From: Nocardia aobensis NBRC 100429
Lineage (GTDB): Bacteria; Actinomycetota; Actinomycetes; Mycobacteriales; Mycobacteriaceae
NCBI RefSeq assembly: GCF_000308375.1
Contig: NZ_BAFQ01000011.1
Span: forward strand, 1 to 49,352
Reading direction: 5' to 3'
Length of the DNA: 49,352 nt
Shown here piece after piece: positions 17,406-26,461 of the stretch. Position 1 is the stretch's first letter; the number at the start of each line of letters is the position of its first letter. Under the pieces are notes generated by a model. That model ran no database searches. It was not told the origin of the DNA and was given only the letters and a program-made list of their open reading frames with translations. Both the position numbers and the translations under genes were made by a program.

Positions 17406-18442
17406 CAGCGGACTCCCTGCGCGCTCAGATGTTCGGCCAGTTCGTACAGTCCGCCCAGGTCCATACCGTCGGGCAACGCCGGCAGATACAGGCGGCTGAT
17501 ATCCACCTTCGCCAGTTCGGCGGAGCTGTCGTCCTGGGCCTGCAGGGTGGCCGAATGTTCCACGGCCTCCTGGATCAGGCCCTGGAAGTCGTTGTCGTCC
17601 ACCGTGATTCCGGCCTCGGCCAGCCCCGCGCGGACGGCGTCCAGATCGAGGTCACCGGTCGCGACGCGGGCACGCACCGGGGCGGGGAGAAAGCCCTCGG
17701 TGGCGCGATTGACGATGACCGTGCCGATCCGGAAATCCGATTCGGTCAACTCGGCGATCGCATCCGCGGTCTCCTGCACCGGCAGCGCCTCGAGCAGGGT
17801 GACCAGGTGGACGACGGTCTGCTCGGAATGCAGCAGCGCCGCCACGCCCTCGGCCTGCCCGGCGATCGGCCCGCCCTTGGCGACCTCGGCCATGGCCTTG
17901 GTGACGTCGAGGAATCCGGCGATGCGACCGGTCGGCGGGGCGTCGACCACGATCTCGTCGTAGACGCGCTTACCGGATTTGTCGGTGCGGACCGCGCATT
18001 CCTTGATCTTGCCGGTCAGTATCACGTCGCGCAGCCCCGGAGCGATGGTCGTGACGAATTCGATGGCGCCCATCCGGCGCATCGCCCGGCCCGCGAAGCC
18101 GAGGTTGTAGAACATGTCGAGATATTCCAGGAAGGCGTGTTCGATATCGAGGGCCAGCGCCATCACCTCGCCGCCACCGTCGGCGGTGGCGATCTTGGTT
18201 TCGGTGGGTGGCAGCGGCGGCAGATCGAACAATTGGGCAATCGACTGGCGGCCCTCCACCTCGACCAGCAGCACCCGGCGCCCGCCGGCGGCCAATGCGA
18301 GCGCCAAAGCGCCTGCGACCGTAGATTTTCCGGTCCCGCCCTTGCCGGACACGTAATGCAGCCGCGCTTTGTCGGCTCGGTCCGGCCACCCTAATTTCAG
18401 TCCCGGCTCTTGCGAAACGGGTACTGCTGTCGGTACTCCCAC
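17405..18442 (-). CDS. ArsA-like anion-transporting ATPase, first subunit (BagA/Rv3679 type)
   Basis: A 345-residue partner of the downstream ATPase. It has an intact deviant Walker [11 protein letters not shown], with signature lysine K34 and P-loop lysine K39, then [12 protein letters not shown] and [16 protein letters not shown]. The GTG at 18442 is chosen because it puts the P-loop at the usual distance; the longer frame upstream is unlikely. A TATAGG hexamer lies 9 bases before the GTG, suggesting a short or absent leader. It is divergent from the DUF4177 gene. Predicted to form a heteromer with the 16197-17405 product. Confidence 0.88.
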   Translation of the reverse strand: MGVPTAVPVSQEPGLKLGWPDRADKARLHYVSGKGGTGKSTVAGALALALAAGGRRVLLVEVEGRQSIAQLFDLPPLPPTETKIATADGGGEVMALALDIEHAFLEYLDMFYNLGFAGRAMRRMGAIEFVTTIAPGLRDVILTGKIKECAVRTDKSGKRVYDEIVVDAPPTGRIAGFLDVTKAMAEVAKGGPIAGQAEGVAALLHSEQTVVHLVTLLEALPVQETADAIAELTESDFRIGTVIVNRATEGFLPAPVRARVATGDLDLDAVRAGLAEAGITVDDNDFQGLIQEAVEHSATLQAQDDSSAELAKVDISRLYLPALPDGMDLGGLYELAEHLSAQGVR

Positions 18443-18592
18443 GCTCGCGAGCCTATAACCCGTTACGAAACAGCGACCAGAGGATCGCCCTACTGTCTGG
18501 TAGGACACAGCGCACTTCCGTGCGAGCCGGAAATGTGCTGATCGGTCCGTGACGAGTCGCTCGGCCGCACAATTCACCGCCGGTTCACCCAG

Positions 18593-18598
18593 TACGCT
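18593..18598 (+). promoter_or_regulatory. Possible leaderless -10 box before the DUF4177 gene
   Basis: TACGCT lies 8 bases before the ATG at 18607, with no Shine-Dalgarno between. Confidence 0.4.
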
Positions 18599-18606
18599 TC
18601 TGCGAC

Positions 18607-18771
18607 ATGAGTGATGTGACGGTCTGGGAATACGCGACGGTGCCGCTGTTGACGCATGCGACCAAACAGATTCTGGATCAGTGGGGCGCCGACGGCTGGG
18701 AACTGGTCACGGTGCTGCCGGGGCCGACCGGGGAGCAGCACGTGGCCTACCTGAAGCGGCCCAAGCAGTGA
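18607..18771 (+). CDS. Small DUF4177 protein
   Basis: A 54-residue protein with the DUF4177 pattern: VWEYATVPL at the start, a central LDQWGADGWELV, and a closing HVAYLKRP strand. Function unknown; such proteins form small alpha-beta folds. Its stop overlaps the GTG of the RidA gene (GTGA), so the two are translationally coupled. From memory this is the Rv3678A position in M. tuberculosis. Confidence 0.85.
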   Translation: MSDVTVWEYATVPLLTHATKQILDQWGADGWELVTVLPGPTGEQHVAYLKRPKQ

Positions 18772-19235
18772 CGGCCGGCACCGACTGGCGGGCCAACCTC
18801 GAACGGCTGGGTCTCGCCCTGCCGCCGGTCGCGGCTCCGGCGGGCGCCTACATTCCGGCCGTGCGCAGCGGTTCGCTGGTCTACACCGCCGGCCAGCTGC
18901 CGTTCGTCGACGGCGCGCTGTCGGCGACCGGCAAGGTCGGCGCCGACGTGAGCGTCGAGGACGCCGCGCGTGCGGCCGGGCTGTGCGCGTTGAACGCGCT
19001 GGCCGCGGTCCACGATCTGGTCGGTCTGGACGCGGTCGTGCGAATCGTGAAGGTGGTGGGATTCGTCGCCTCGGCGCCGGGTTTCACCGATCAGCCGCTG
19101 GTGATCAACGGCGCGTCCGAGCTGCTGGGCGAGGTCTTCGGCGCGGCGGGAGTGCACGCCCGGTCCGCGGTCGGCGTTTTCGAGTTGCCCAAGAACACTC
19201 CGGTTGAGGTGGAGCTGATCGCCGAAGTGCGGTAG
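18768..19235 (+). CDS. RidA/YjgF family protein
   Basis: A 155-residue Rid-family protein, expected to be a trimeric enamine/imine deaminase that clears reactive 2-aminoacrylate. The family end motif HARSAVGVFELPKNTPVEVEL keeps the arginine (R132) that catalyses deamination in RidA. The N-terminal half has the usual SGSLVYTAGQLPF strand. The GTG at 18768 overlaps the DUF4177 stop. The next gene, for a metallo-hydrolase, starts 9 bases after its end, so DUF4177, RidA and the hydrolase form an operon. Confidence 0.88.
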   Translation: MTAGTDWRANLERLGLALPPVAAPAGAYIPAVRSGSLVYTAGQLPFVDGALSATGKVGADVSVEDAARAAGLCALNALAAVHDLVGLDAVVRIVKVVGFVASAPGFTDQPLVINGASELLGEVFGAAGVHARSAVGVFELPKNTPVEVELIAEVR

Positions 19236-19244
19236 GCAAGGGAG

Positions 19245-20036
19245 ATGACCCTCACTCATCCCGCGTACGGACAACTGCGGCCGGTCACCGGGACCGCTTC
19301 GGTGTTGTTGGCCGACAATCCGAACCAGATGACCCTGGAGGGTACGAACACCTGGATTCTGCGGGCGCCGAATCGATCCGACTGTGTGGTGATCGATCCG
19401 GGGCCCAAGGACAAGGCGCACAGCGAGGCGATCGCCCGCGCCACCGACGGCAATATCGCGCTGACGCTGATCACCCATCACCATCACGACCACACCGGCG
19501 GCATCGATCGGCTGGTGAAGCTGACCGGAACGCCGGTACGGGCGATGGATCCGAAATATCTGTCCGGCTCCTCGGCGCCGCTCACCGACGGCGAAGTGGT
19601 CGAGGCGGCCGGGCTGCGCCTGACGGTGCTGGGCACCCCGGGGCACACCCAGGATTCGGTCAGCTTGCTGCTCGACGACGCGCTGATCACCGGCGATACC
19701 GTGCTCGGCAGCGGTACGACGGTGCTGGAATCGCGGGACGGCGCACTCGGCGACTATCTCGACTCGCTCGCGCTGCTCGCCCGGCACGCCCCCGGCCGTG
19801 CGCTGCTCCCGGCGCACGGCCCCGACCACCCGCGGGCCGAGCCGGTGATCGGTTACTACATCGAGCATCGGCATCAGCGCCTGGACCAGGTGCGGGCGGC
19901 CTTGCGCGAACTGGGTGAGAACGCGACACCGCTGCAGATCGTGGCGAAGGTCTACGCCGATGTGGACAAACGGCTGTGGCCGGCCGCGCGCAGCTCGGTC
20001 AAGGCCCAGCTCGCCTATCTGCGCGGCCGGAACTGA
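19245..20036 (+). CDS. Metallo-beta-lactamase-fold hydrolase
   Basis: A 263-residue MBL-fold hydrolase. The zinc motif H78-x-H80-x-D82-H83 is present (THHHHDHTGG), with GTPGHTQDS for the third histidine, ITGDTVLG for the bridging aspartate and LPAHGPDHP near the end. A C-terminal helical extension resembles the LACTB2-type branch, which includes hydrolases and nucleases. GGGAG lies upstream of the ATG at 19245. It ends the RidA operon and converges on crp. Substrate unknown. Confidence 0.87.
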   Translation: MTLTHPAYGQLRPVTGTASVLLADNPNQMTLEGTNTWILRAPNRSDCVVIDPGPKDKAHSEAIARATDGNIALTLITHHHHDHTGGIDRLVKLTGTPVRAMDPKYLSGSSAPLTDGEVVEAAGLRLTVLGTPGHTQDSVSLLLDDALITGDTVLGSGTTVLESRDGALGDYLDSLALLARHAPGRALLPAHGPDHPRAEPVIGYYIEHRHQRLDQVRAALRELGENATPLQIVAKVYADVDKRLWPAARSSVKAQLAYLRGRN

Positions 20037-20051
20037 GCCGGATGCGCCGGA

Positions 20052-20076
20052 GCGCGGTGGGAAATCCCTACCGCGC
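20052..20076. terminator. Convergent terminator hairpin
   Basis: GCGCGGT and ACCGCGC pair with an inner GGG/CCC and one bulged T around an AAAT loop. The hairpin overlaps the crp stop codon and lies downstream of the hydrolase gene. Confidence 0.55.
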
Positions 20077-20742
20077 CCGGCGAGCCAGCCGCTCCGAATC
20101 GGAGATCAGCACGCTCTTACCCTCGAGGCGCAGCCACCCGCGGTGGGCGAAATCGGCCAGGGCCTTGTTCACCGTCTCGCGCGAGGCGCCGACCAGCTGG
20201 GCGATCTCTTCCTGGGTGAGGTCGTGGGTGACCCGCAGGGCACCGGCCTCCTGAGTGCCGAACCGCTGCGCGAGTTGCAGCAGCGCCTTGGCGACTCGAC
20301 CCGGGACATCGGTGAAGATCAGGTCGGCCAGGTTGTTGTTGGTACGCCGGAGGCGACGGGCGAGCACCCGCAGCAACTGTTCGGCGATCTCCGGCCGCTG
20401 GTCGATCCACGCCTTGAGCGCATCGCGATCCATGGTCACCGCACGCACCTCGGTCACCGTGGTGGCCGTGGAGGTACGCGGGCCCGGGTCGAAGATCGAC
20501 AGCTCGCCGAACATGTCCGACGGGCCCATGATGGTCAGCAGGTTCTCGCGCCCGTCCGGGGAACGGCGGCCGATCTTCACCTTGCCCGACGTGATGATGT
20601 ACAGCCGATCGCCGGGCTCGCCCTCGTTGAAAATGACATGGCCACGTGGAAAATCCACAGGCTGAAGCTGTTTGGCGAGAGCAGCCACCGCGGTGGGCTC
20701 GACGCCTTGGAAGATGCCTGCTCTGGCGAGGGCCTCGTCCAC
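20068..20742 (-). CDS. crp: Crp/Fnr family transcription factor
   Basis: A 224-residue regulator. The N-terminal cyclic-nucleotide fold contains the phosphate cassette [18 protein letters not shown], with E and R where cAMP would be bound. The C-terminal helix-turn-helix is [24 protein letters not shown], here close to that of M. tuberculosis Crp (Rv3676). ATG at 20742 has AAGGAG about 7 bases upstream. Expected to be a global cAMP-responsive regulator. Confidence 0.93.
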   Translation of the reverse strand: MDEALARAGIFQGVEPTAVAALAKQLQPVDFPRGHVIFNEGEPGDRLYIITSGKVKIGRRSPDGRENLLTIMGPSDMFGELSIFDPGPRTSTATTVTEVRAVTMDRDALKAWIDQRPEIAEQLLRVLARRLRRTNNNLADLIFTDVPGRVAKALLQLAQRFGTQEAGALRVTHDLTQEEIAQLVGASRETVNKALADFAHRGWLRLEGKSVLISDSERLARRAR

Positions 20743-20896
20743 GAATGTGCTCCTTATGGGAATTGACGGTGCTTACTGCGGCGTCAGCGGGTCCCTACGT
20801 GGTACGCAGGCTGCCGCCTGGCTCGGCGTCGCTCGCCACAGTGCTGGACCGAAGCGTTCGGCCGACAGTGCAGTCTACTTGCCATCCACGCAGCGT

Positions 20897-20912
20897 AGTG
20901 ACAGACACCACG
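20897..20912. promoter_or_regulatory. Candidate Crp box
   Basis: AGTGACAGACACCACG fits GTG-N8-CAC, the core of the mycobacterial Crp consensus, but the right half lacks the T before CAC. It is about 155 bases upstream of the crp start. Confidence 0.3.
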
Positions 20913-21010
20913 TAACGTGCGGTTTGTGAACGGGCGCGGCGCCGCGGAAAGTTCCCGGGCTCGGGTATTCGCGGGTCGGGGCGGCGGTATCGCCGGGCGG
21001 CGGAATCGGG

Positions 21011-21250
21011 TCAGCTGGCCTGGGCGACGTCCAATTCGTCGCGATTACGGCGGCGGCCGCCGGAGCCGGCGTGCGCGGGCACGCCCAACTTGGCCAGCTC
21101 GTTGACCTCGGCATTGCTAGCCCTGTCCAGATATTGCTGGACCTCTTCACCCGGTTCGAGCAGCTTGCGCAGGCGGTTTTCGACACGTTCCATGAACAGT
21201 GCGAAAAGCATCAACACCACCGGGAAGAGCACCACAGCGAGTCCTTGCAT
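21011..21250 (-). CDS. Small single-pass membrane protein
   Basis: A 79-residue protein with an N-terminal hydrophobic helix ([18 protein letters not shown]), a charged amphipathic stretch ([20 protein letters not shown]) and an acidic/basic tail. From memory it matches the position of Rv3675. The role is unknown. The ATG at 21250 starts the hydrophobic helix directly; a longer frame to 21289 adds residues without similarity. It lies upstream of crp on the same strand but with a gap of about 270 bases. Confidence 0.7.
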   Translation of the reverse strand: MQGLAVVLFPVVLMLFALFMERVENRLRKLLEPGEEVQQYLDRASNAEVNELAKLGVPAHAGSGGRRRNRDELDVAQAS

Positions 21251-21329
21251 ACGGGTGAGTAAACACGGAGAAGGTCTCAGATGGAACACGGGGATTGTTC
21301 GCGATCGCGCTCACGTCGGTGCGGTTCCG

Positions 21330-21335
21330 TATGGT
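21330..21335 (+). promoter_or_regulatory. Leaderless-type -10 box before nth
   Basis: TATGGT lies 6 bases before the GTG at 21342, and there is no Shine-Dalgarno. Confidence 0.5.
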
Positions 21336-21341
21336 GGACGA

Positions 21342-22220
21342 GTGCGTGAACCCAGATCCACCGCCGTGAACGGGCACGAGACGGCCGCGACGGCCACCGA
21401 TGCGGCGTCGGTCACATCGACCGAATCGAGTTCAGTGGCTCGAAAAAAATCTCCGCAGAAATCCGCGAGTGCGAACTCGAAACCGGCCGCCCGATTCGCC
21501 GACGAAACCCGGCTGGGTCTGGTACGCCGCGCCCGGCGGATGAATCGCACGCTGGCGCTGGCATTTCCCGACGCGCACTGCGAACTGGATTTCACCACCC
21601 CGCTCGAATTGGCCGTTGCCACAATCCTTTCCGCGCAATGCACCGACGTCCGGGTGAATCAGACGACCCCGGCATTGTTCGCACGGTACCGCGACGCCGA
21701 GGCCTATGCCGCGGCCGACCGCACGGAACTCGAGGAATACATCCGGCCCACCGGCTTCTACCGCAACAAGACGAGTTCGCTGATCGGGCTGGGACAGGCG
21801 TTGGTGGAACAGCACGACGGCGTGCTGCCGCACACGATGTCCGAATTGGTGAAATTGCCGGGCATCGGGCGCAAGACCGCCAATGTCATCCTCGGCAATG
21901 CCTTCGATGTGCCGGGAATCACTGTCGATACCCATTTCTCGCGACTGGTGCAGCGATGGAAATGGACCACCGAGGACGATCCGGTCAAGATCGAACACGC
22001 CGTCGGCGAACTGATCGAGCGCAAGGAATGGACGATGCTCTCGCATCGGGTGATCTTCCACGGCCGCCGCGTCTGCCATTCCCGTAAACCGGCGTGCGGC
22101 GCCTGCCTGCTGGCCAAGGATTGCCCCTCGTTCGGAATCGGCCCGACCGACCCCGTGACGGCCGCCGCACTGGTGAAGGGACCCGAGGCCGAGCATCTGC
22201 TCGAATTGGTGGGCCGGTGA
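21342..22220 (+). CDS. nth: Endonuclease III (DNA glycosylase/AP lyase)
   Basis: A 292-residue base-excision repair enzyme removing oxidised pyrimidines. The helix-hairpin-helix LPGIGRKTA carries the catalytic lysine K178, and D196 lies in VDTHF. The iron-sulfur cluster ligands are C245, C252, C255 and C261 (C-x6-C-x2-C-x5-C). The first 50 or so residues are a low-complexity polar extension not found in E. coli Nth, so a later GTG (21366 or 21435) is possible; 21342 is preferred because of the -10 box just before it. The stop overlaps the next gene's GTG. Confidence 0.92.
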   Translation: MREPRSTAVNGHETAATATDAASVTSTESSSVARKKSPQKSASANSKPAARFADETRLGLVRRARRMNRTLALAFPDAHCELDFTTPLELAVATILSAQCTDVRVNQTTPALFARYRDAEAYAAADRTELEEYIRPTGFYRNKTSSLIGLGQALVEQHDGVLPHTMSELVKLPGIGRKTANVILGNAFDVPGITVDTHFSRLVQRWKWTTEDDPVKIEHAVGELIERKEWTMLSHRVIFHGRRVCHSRKPACGACLLAKDCPSFGIGPTDPVTAAALVKGPEAEHLLELVGR

Positions 22221-22870
22221 AATCGGTTCCGACGGCGTGGCGATGGGCGTTCGTCATTCTCATAGCGGTGGTGGCGCTCGCGGTCGCGGTCTGGCCGCGC
22301 GGCGACGACCGCGGCCCGTCCGTCACCACCACCGCGGTCCAGGGTGGGCCGGCTGCGGTGTCCGACGGGCAGCGTGCCGCGGCCGCACTGGCCGATTGCC
22401 CGCGGCCGGGTGATCCGACGGGGCGGCCACCTACGCCTGCCGCCGGTCCGCTGGCCGGAATCACGCTCGAATGTCTGGCCGACGGGCGTCCGGTCGACCT
22501 CGGCGAGGCGTTGGCCGGCCGTCCGGCCCTGGTGAATCTGTGGGCCTACTGGTGTGAGCCGTGCGCGCGGGAACTGCCCGCGCTGCAGCAATTCTCGGCC
22601 CGCGCCGGTAGCGCGCTGACCGTGCTGACCGTGCACAGCGATCCCGACGAGGCCAAGGCGATGGCCCGGTTGCGCGACCTCGACGTGCATCTGCCGGGTA
22701 CGCAGGACGGCGCCGGAAAGGTGCGGACGGCGGTGCGGGCGCCGGCGGTCCTGCCGGTCTCGGTCCTGGTCCGCGCCGACGGTTCGATCGCGAAGGTGGT
22801 GGTCCGGCCGTTCGATACCGCCGACGACGTCGCCGCCACGGTCGCGCAGGAATTGGGGGTGCGGGTGTGA
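22217..22870 (+). CDS. Membrane-anchored thioredoxin-like protein (TlpA/ResA type)
   Basis: A 217-residue protein with an N-terminal anchor helix (about 8-26) and an extracytoplasmic thioredoxin fold. The redox motif is W112-C113-E-P-C116, and a cis-proline is visible in VLPVSVLV. The leading loop has a further Cys pair (ADCPRPG and LECLADG). It probably reduces or exchanges disulfides in the cell envelope. It is coupled to nth through a GTGA overlap. Rv3673c holds this position in M. tuberculosis. Confidence 0.88.
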   Translation: MKSVPTAWRWAFVILIAVVALAVAVWPRGDDRGPSVTTTAVQGGPAAVSDGQRAAAALADCPRPGDPTGRPPTPAAGPLAGITLECLADGRPVDLGEALAGRPALVNLWAYWCEPCARELPALQQFSARAGSALTVLTVHSDPDEAKAMARLRDLDVHLPGTQDGAGKVRTAVRAPAVLPVSVLVRADGSIAKVVVRPFDTADDVAATVAQELGVRV

Positions 22871-22966
22871 ACGGGCAGGACGCGAGGACAGGCGAGGGAT
22901 TGATCCGGCACGACCGGTACGGACCGGACGCGGAGGCAGTGCGCACAACCGTGGAGGACCTCGTCC

Positions 22967-23734
22967 GTGCCCGATAGATCCGATATGAACGACAATTCGA
23001 CAGCAGAACACCGGCCGCACCTGCTCGCCACCGACATCCCGGACTGGTTGCGCGGAGTCGCCGAACACGAACCGGCCGATCCGACGGGCGTGAATCAGGT
23101 GCTCAATCGCACCGCGGGCAAGCTGGTATCGGCCGCGTTGCGACCCCGGGAGGCCGCGGTACTCGTGTTGTTCGGCGGTTCGCCGGACGCCGATCCGGGA
23201 GCTCGTGGCGGCCTGCCCGCCGACGCGGACGTATTGCTGACTCAGCGTGCGGCCACCCTGCGCCAACATCGCGGGCAGGTCGCGTTCCCCGGCGGAGGCG
23301 TGGAGCCGGGTGACGACGGTCCCGTCGGCACCGCACTGCGCGAGGCGCGCGAGGAGACCGGTCTCGACCCCGTGGGTGTCGAACCGTTCGCCGTCCTGCC
23401 CAAGATCTTCGTCCCACCGTCCCGGTTCGACGTCACGCCCGTGGTCGCGTATTGGCGCACGCCCGGGGAGGTGGGGGTGGTCAGCGAAACCGAAGCCGCC
23501 CGCGTGGTGCGGGTGCCGCTGGCGGATCTGATCGACCCGGCGAACCGGTTCGTCGTTCGCCATCCCCTGGGGTACATGGGGCCGGCCTTCGCGGTCGATG
23601 GCATGCTCGTCTGGGGTTTCACCGCCGGTGTGCTCGCCGGTCTGCTTGCGGTATCGGGATGGGAGCGGGACTGGGATCACCACGACGTGCGTGATCTGCA
23701 GGCTTCGCTCGCGGCAGTGGGGATGACGTTATGA
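22967..23734 (+). CDS. Nudix hydrolase, CoA pyrophosphatase type
   Basis: A 255-residue Nudix enzyme. The Nudix box starts at GGGVEPGDD and ends REAREETGL. Just before it, LLTQRAATLRQHRGQVAFPGG is the signature preceding the box in CoA diphosphatases, which cleave CoA to phosphopantetheine and ADP. The start is GTG with GGAGG upstream; a later ATG at 22985 is possible. It overlaps the protease start by ATGA, giving translational coupling. Rv3672c is the likely counterpart. Confidence 0.87.
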   Translation: MPDRSDMNDNSTAEHRPHLLATDIPDWLRGVAEHEPADPTGVNQVLNRTAGKLVSAALRPREAAVLVLFGGSPDADPGARGGLPADADVLLTQRAATLRQHRGQVAFPGGGVEPGDDGPVGTALREAREETGLDPVGVEPFAVLPKIFVPPSRFDVTPVVAYWRTPGEVGVVSETEAARVVRVPLADLIDPANRFVVRHPLGYMGPAFAVDGMLVWGFTAGVLAGLLAVSGWERDWDHHDVRDLQASLAAVGMTL

Positions 23735-24924
23735 GTAGTTCCGGGTGGCTCGACCTCGCGGTCGTCATCATCGCGCTGCTGGCCGCCACCTCGGGGTGGA
23801 GACAGGGTGCGGTGGCCTCGGCGCTCGGATTTCTCGGTGTGGTGCTCGGCGCGGTGGCCGGCATCCTGATCGCGCCGCACATCCTGCAGCACATCAGCGA
23901 GGGCCGTAAGCGCGTCCTGGTGGGCGTCGTGCTCATCGTCGCGCTGGTGATCGTCGGCGAGGTGGCGGGCATGGTGCTCGGCCGCGCGGCGCGCAGCGGT
24001 ATGCGGCATCCGTTCACCCGCAGTATCGACAGCGTGGTGGGTGCGGCGCTGCAGTGCGTGGCCGTGCTGGTCACCGCCTGGCTGCTGGCGTTGCCGCTGG
24101 CATCGTCGTCGCAACCGGGTATCGCGGCCGCGGTCAACGGCTCCCGGGTGCTCGCCGACGTGAACGGGGTCGCGCCGAATTGGCTGCGCCGGGTGCCGAA
24201 CGAATTCTCCAAACTGCTCAACACGTCGGGCCTGCCGGAGGTGATCGGCCCGTTCGGCCGCGCGCCGATCGCCGCGGTCGAGCCGCCGGACCCGAGCGTT
24301 CTCGACACGCCCGTCGCGCTGAATCTTCAGCACAGCGTGTTGCGTGTGAACGGGGTCGCGCCGAGTTGCCAGCGCGCGCTGGAGGGCTCCGGATTCGTCG
24401 TGGCGCCCGAGCGCATCATGACCAATGCGCACGTGGTCGCGGGCACCTCCACCGTGCAGGTCGACACCGCGCGCGGCCGCCTGGACGCGACGGTCGTGCT
24501 GTTCGATCCGTCCAAGGACGTCGCCATCCTGGCCGTTCCCGGACTCAACGCGCCGGTGATCCCGCTCGCGCCGTCGCCCGGAAAGTCCGGCCAGAGTTCG
24601 ATCGTCCTCGGCTATCCCGGCGGTGGCCCCTACACCGCCAGCGCGGCCCGGGTCCGCGAGACGCTCGAGCTGACCGGTCCCGACATCTACAAGAGCAACA
24701 CCGTCGAACGGCAGGTCTACACCGTGCGTGGCCGGGTCCGCGCCGGCAATTCCGGTGGCCCCCTGGTCGACACCGACGGTGAGGTGCTGGGCGTGGTCTT
24801 CGGCGCGGCGGTCACCGACGACGACACCGGCTATGTCCTCACCTTGAAGGAGGTCGAATCCGATCTGGAGGCCGCGTCGAATTCGACCGCGCCCGTCGGC
24901 ACCGGTGACTGCGTCCTGAGCTGA
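23731..24924 (+). CDS. marP: Membrane-anchored serine protease, MarP type
   Basis: A 397-residue protein with four N-terminal transmembrane helices resembling CvpA (about 8-126) and a trypsin-like extracytoplasmic domain. The triad is H234 (TNAHVVAG), D263 (SKDVAIL) and S341 (GNSGGPL). C213 and C394 are placed to form the disulfide known from MarP. MarP protects M. tuberculosis from acid by cleaving the peptidoglycan hydrolase RipA. The gene is the last of the nth-tlpA-nudix-marP run and converges, 13 bases away, on the EphE-like gene. Confidence 0.92.
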   Translation: MSSSGWLDLAVVIIALLAATSGWRQGAVASALGFLGVVLGAVAGILIAPHILQHISEGRKRVLVGVVLIVALVIVGEVAGMVLGRAARSGMRHPFTRSIDSVVGAALQCVAVLVTAWLLALPLASSSQPGIAAAVNGSRVLADVNGVAPNWLRRVPNEFSKLLNTSGLPEVIGPFGRAPIAAVEPPDPSVLDTPVALNLQHSVLRVNGVAPSCQRALEGSGFVVAPERIMTNAHVVAGTSTVQVDTARGRLDATVVLFDPSKDVAILAVPGLNAPVIPLAPSPGKSGQSSIVLGYPGGGPYTASAARVRETLELTGPDIYKSNTVERQVYTVRGRVRAGNSGGPLVDTDGEVLGVVFGAAVTDDDTGYVLTLKEVESDLEAASNSTAPVGTGDCVLS

Positions 24925-24937
24925 GGATCCGCTCGCG

Positions 24938-25909
24938 TCAGGCGTATTGCGCGGTGGCCGGGTCGCCCAGCAGTTTCGACAGTTCCGTCGTGACGGCGTC
25001 CGGATTCTCCTGGTGGGCGAAGTGCCCCGCCGCCGGAATCGTGACCACGCGGCGGCCGGGCGCGAGTTTGCCGGCGCCGCGCACGGTGGATTCGAGCATG
25101 TAGTGGTCGGCGTCGCCGCGCAGGATCAGCGTCGGCACACGGACGGGTTCGCGCATCGCCGCCAGGAAGCGGCGGCCGTCCGGACGCCACTGACTGCGGA
25201 AGGCCCAGCGCTGATACTCCAGGGCGCAGTGCGCCGCGCCGGGTATCCGGATCGCCGAGCGCATGCGCTGGGCGGTGTCGACGAACTCCGTGGTGCCCGC
25301 CCACCGCGGCGCGACCCGCTCGCGCACGAGACGTTCGATTTCGAATCCGTCCTGGCGGGTCAGCCGGCGCTCGCCGTACCGCGGCAGCTGATACCGCAGG
25401 AAATTCGGCAGATAGGCCGCGCGCTGGCGACGATCGCGCAGCACGGCCCGCTTCAACGCCACCGGATGCGGTGACGCGATCAACGCGATCGACCGCACCA
25501 CCCGCGGATGCAGCACCGCGGTCGCCCAGCACACCAGCCCGCCCTCGGCATGGCCGACCAGGGTGGCGTCGGTATGCCCGAGCGCCCGCACCAGGCCGGC
25601 GATATCACCGGCCAGCGTCCAGCCGTCGTAGCCGCGCGGAGGCTTGTCGGAATCGCCGTACCCGCGCAGATCGACCGCGACCGCGCGATAGCCGGCCTGG
25701 GTGAGGCCGGTCAGCTGATGCCGCCAAGACCACCAGAAATCGCCGAAGCCGTGCAGCAGGACGACCAGCGGCCGCGCGGGATCGCCCACCGCATCGTCGG
25801 CGCCGCCCTCGGCGATGTGGAAGCGGATGCCGTTGGCGTGCACGTCGCGATGCGTCCACGGGCCGTCGAAGCGGACGCTGGACGGATCGGGAAGCGGATT
25901 CGACGACAC
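24938..25909 (-). CDS. EphE-like alpha/beta hydrolase with the nucleophile replaced
   Basis: A 323-residue alpha/beta hydrolase fold of the epoxide hydrolase group. The oxyanion loop HGFGDFWWSW (53-62) and GYGDSD are intact. A late D (GDADHY, 266-268) and H296 (AAGHFAH) fit the rest of the triad. The nucleophile elbow reads G119-H-A121-E-G-G, so the position normally taken by Asp or Ser is alanine, from the codon GCC at 25547-25549. It therefore may not be catalytic by the usual mechanism. Position next to marP matches ephE (Rv3670) in M. tuberculosis. Confidence 0.85.
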   Translation of the reverse strand: MSSNPLPDPSSVRFDGPWTHRDVHANGIRFHIAEGGADDAVGDPARPLVVLLHGFGDFWWSWRHQLTGLTQAGYRAVAVDLRGYGDSDKPPRGYDGWTLAGDIAGLVRALGHTDATLVGHAEGGLVCWATAVLHPRVVRSIALIASPHPVALKRAVLRDRRQRAAYLPNFLRYQLPRYGERRLTRQDGFEIERLVRERVAPRWAGTTEFVDTAQRMRSAIRIPGAAHCALEYQRWAFRSQWRPDGRRFLAAMREPVRVPTLILRGDADHYMLESTVRGAGKLAPGRRVVTIPAAGHFAHQENPDAVTTELSKLLGDPATAQYA

Positions 25910-25930
25910 GCCGAAAGCGTAATCGCCGGA

Positions 25931-26422
25931 CTATGCCGTCGGCTTGCCGGCCGGGCCGTCGGCGTGTGAGCCGAAGCCGTGCGGCAGCACCGTCCGGGTT
26001 TCCTTGAGCGATTCGATCGTCTTCTCCGGCGCGCGCAGTTTGCGGACCTTCCGGTAGCCGAGCAGCCCCAGCACCGCCACCACGACGATCATCAGCACGA
26101 AGACGATCAGGAACGCCGCCCACCGGTACAGCCACACATCCAGCAGCTCGGCGAGGAAGAAGAAAAAGAAGAACGACGAGAACAGCAGCACCGTCAGCGC
26201 GCCGATGAAGAAGACGCTGCCCTGCAGGCCCTTCTTGATCTCGCCGGTCACCTCGGCCTTGGCCAGCTCCACCTCGGCGCGGACCAGCGTCGACATCTGC
26301 TCGGCGGCGTCGCGCACCAGATCCCCGACGCTGGCATTCGCGGTGGTATCGACCTCGGACAGCGGAATCGAGGTGATGGTCCGGTTTCGGCCCGCGTCGT
26401 TACCGCCGTTTGTGAAGCTCAA
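25931..26422 (-). CDS. Membrane protein, actinobacterial holin-X (phage holin family) type
   Basis: A 163-residue protein with a charged helical N-terminus (VGDLVRDAAEQMSTLVRAEVELAKAE begins the family), two transmembrane helices that include a run of six phenylalanines, and a basic cytoplasmic tail. The Pfam family is called putative actinobacterial holin-X, but a lytic role is not shown for chromosomal copies. From memory the counterpart is Rv3669. It lies between ephE-like and nhaA on the same strand. Confidence 0.8.
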   Translation of the reverse strand: MSFTNGGNDAGRNRTITSIPLSEVDTTANASVGDLVRDAAEQMSTLVRAEVELAKAEVTGEIKKGLQGSVFFIGALTVLLFSSFFFFFFLAELLDVWLYRWAAFLIVFVLMIVVVAVLGLLGYRKVRKLRAPEKTIESLKETRTVLPHGFGSHADGPAGKPTA

Positions 26423-26461
26423 TTGCTCGACCCTTCTCCATGTCCCGGTGCTGTCCGGCCT

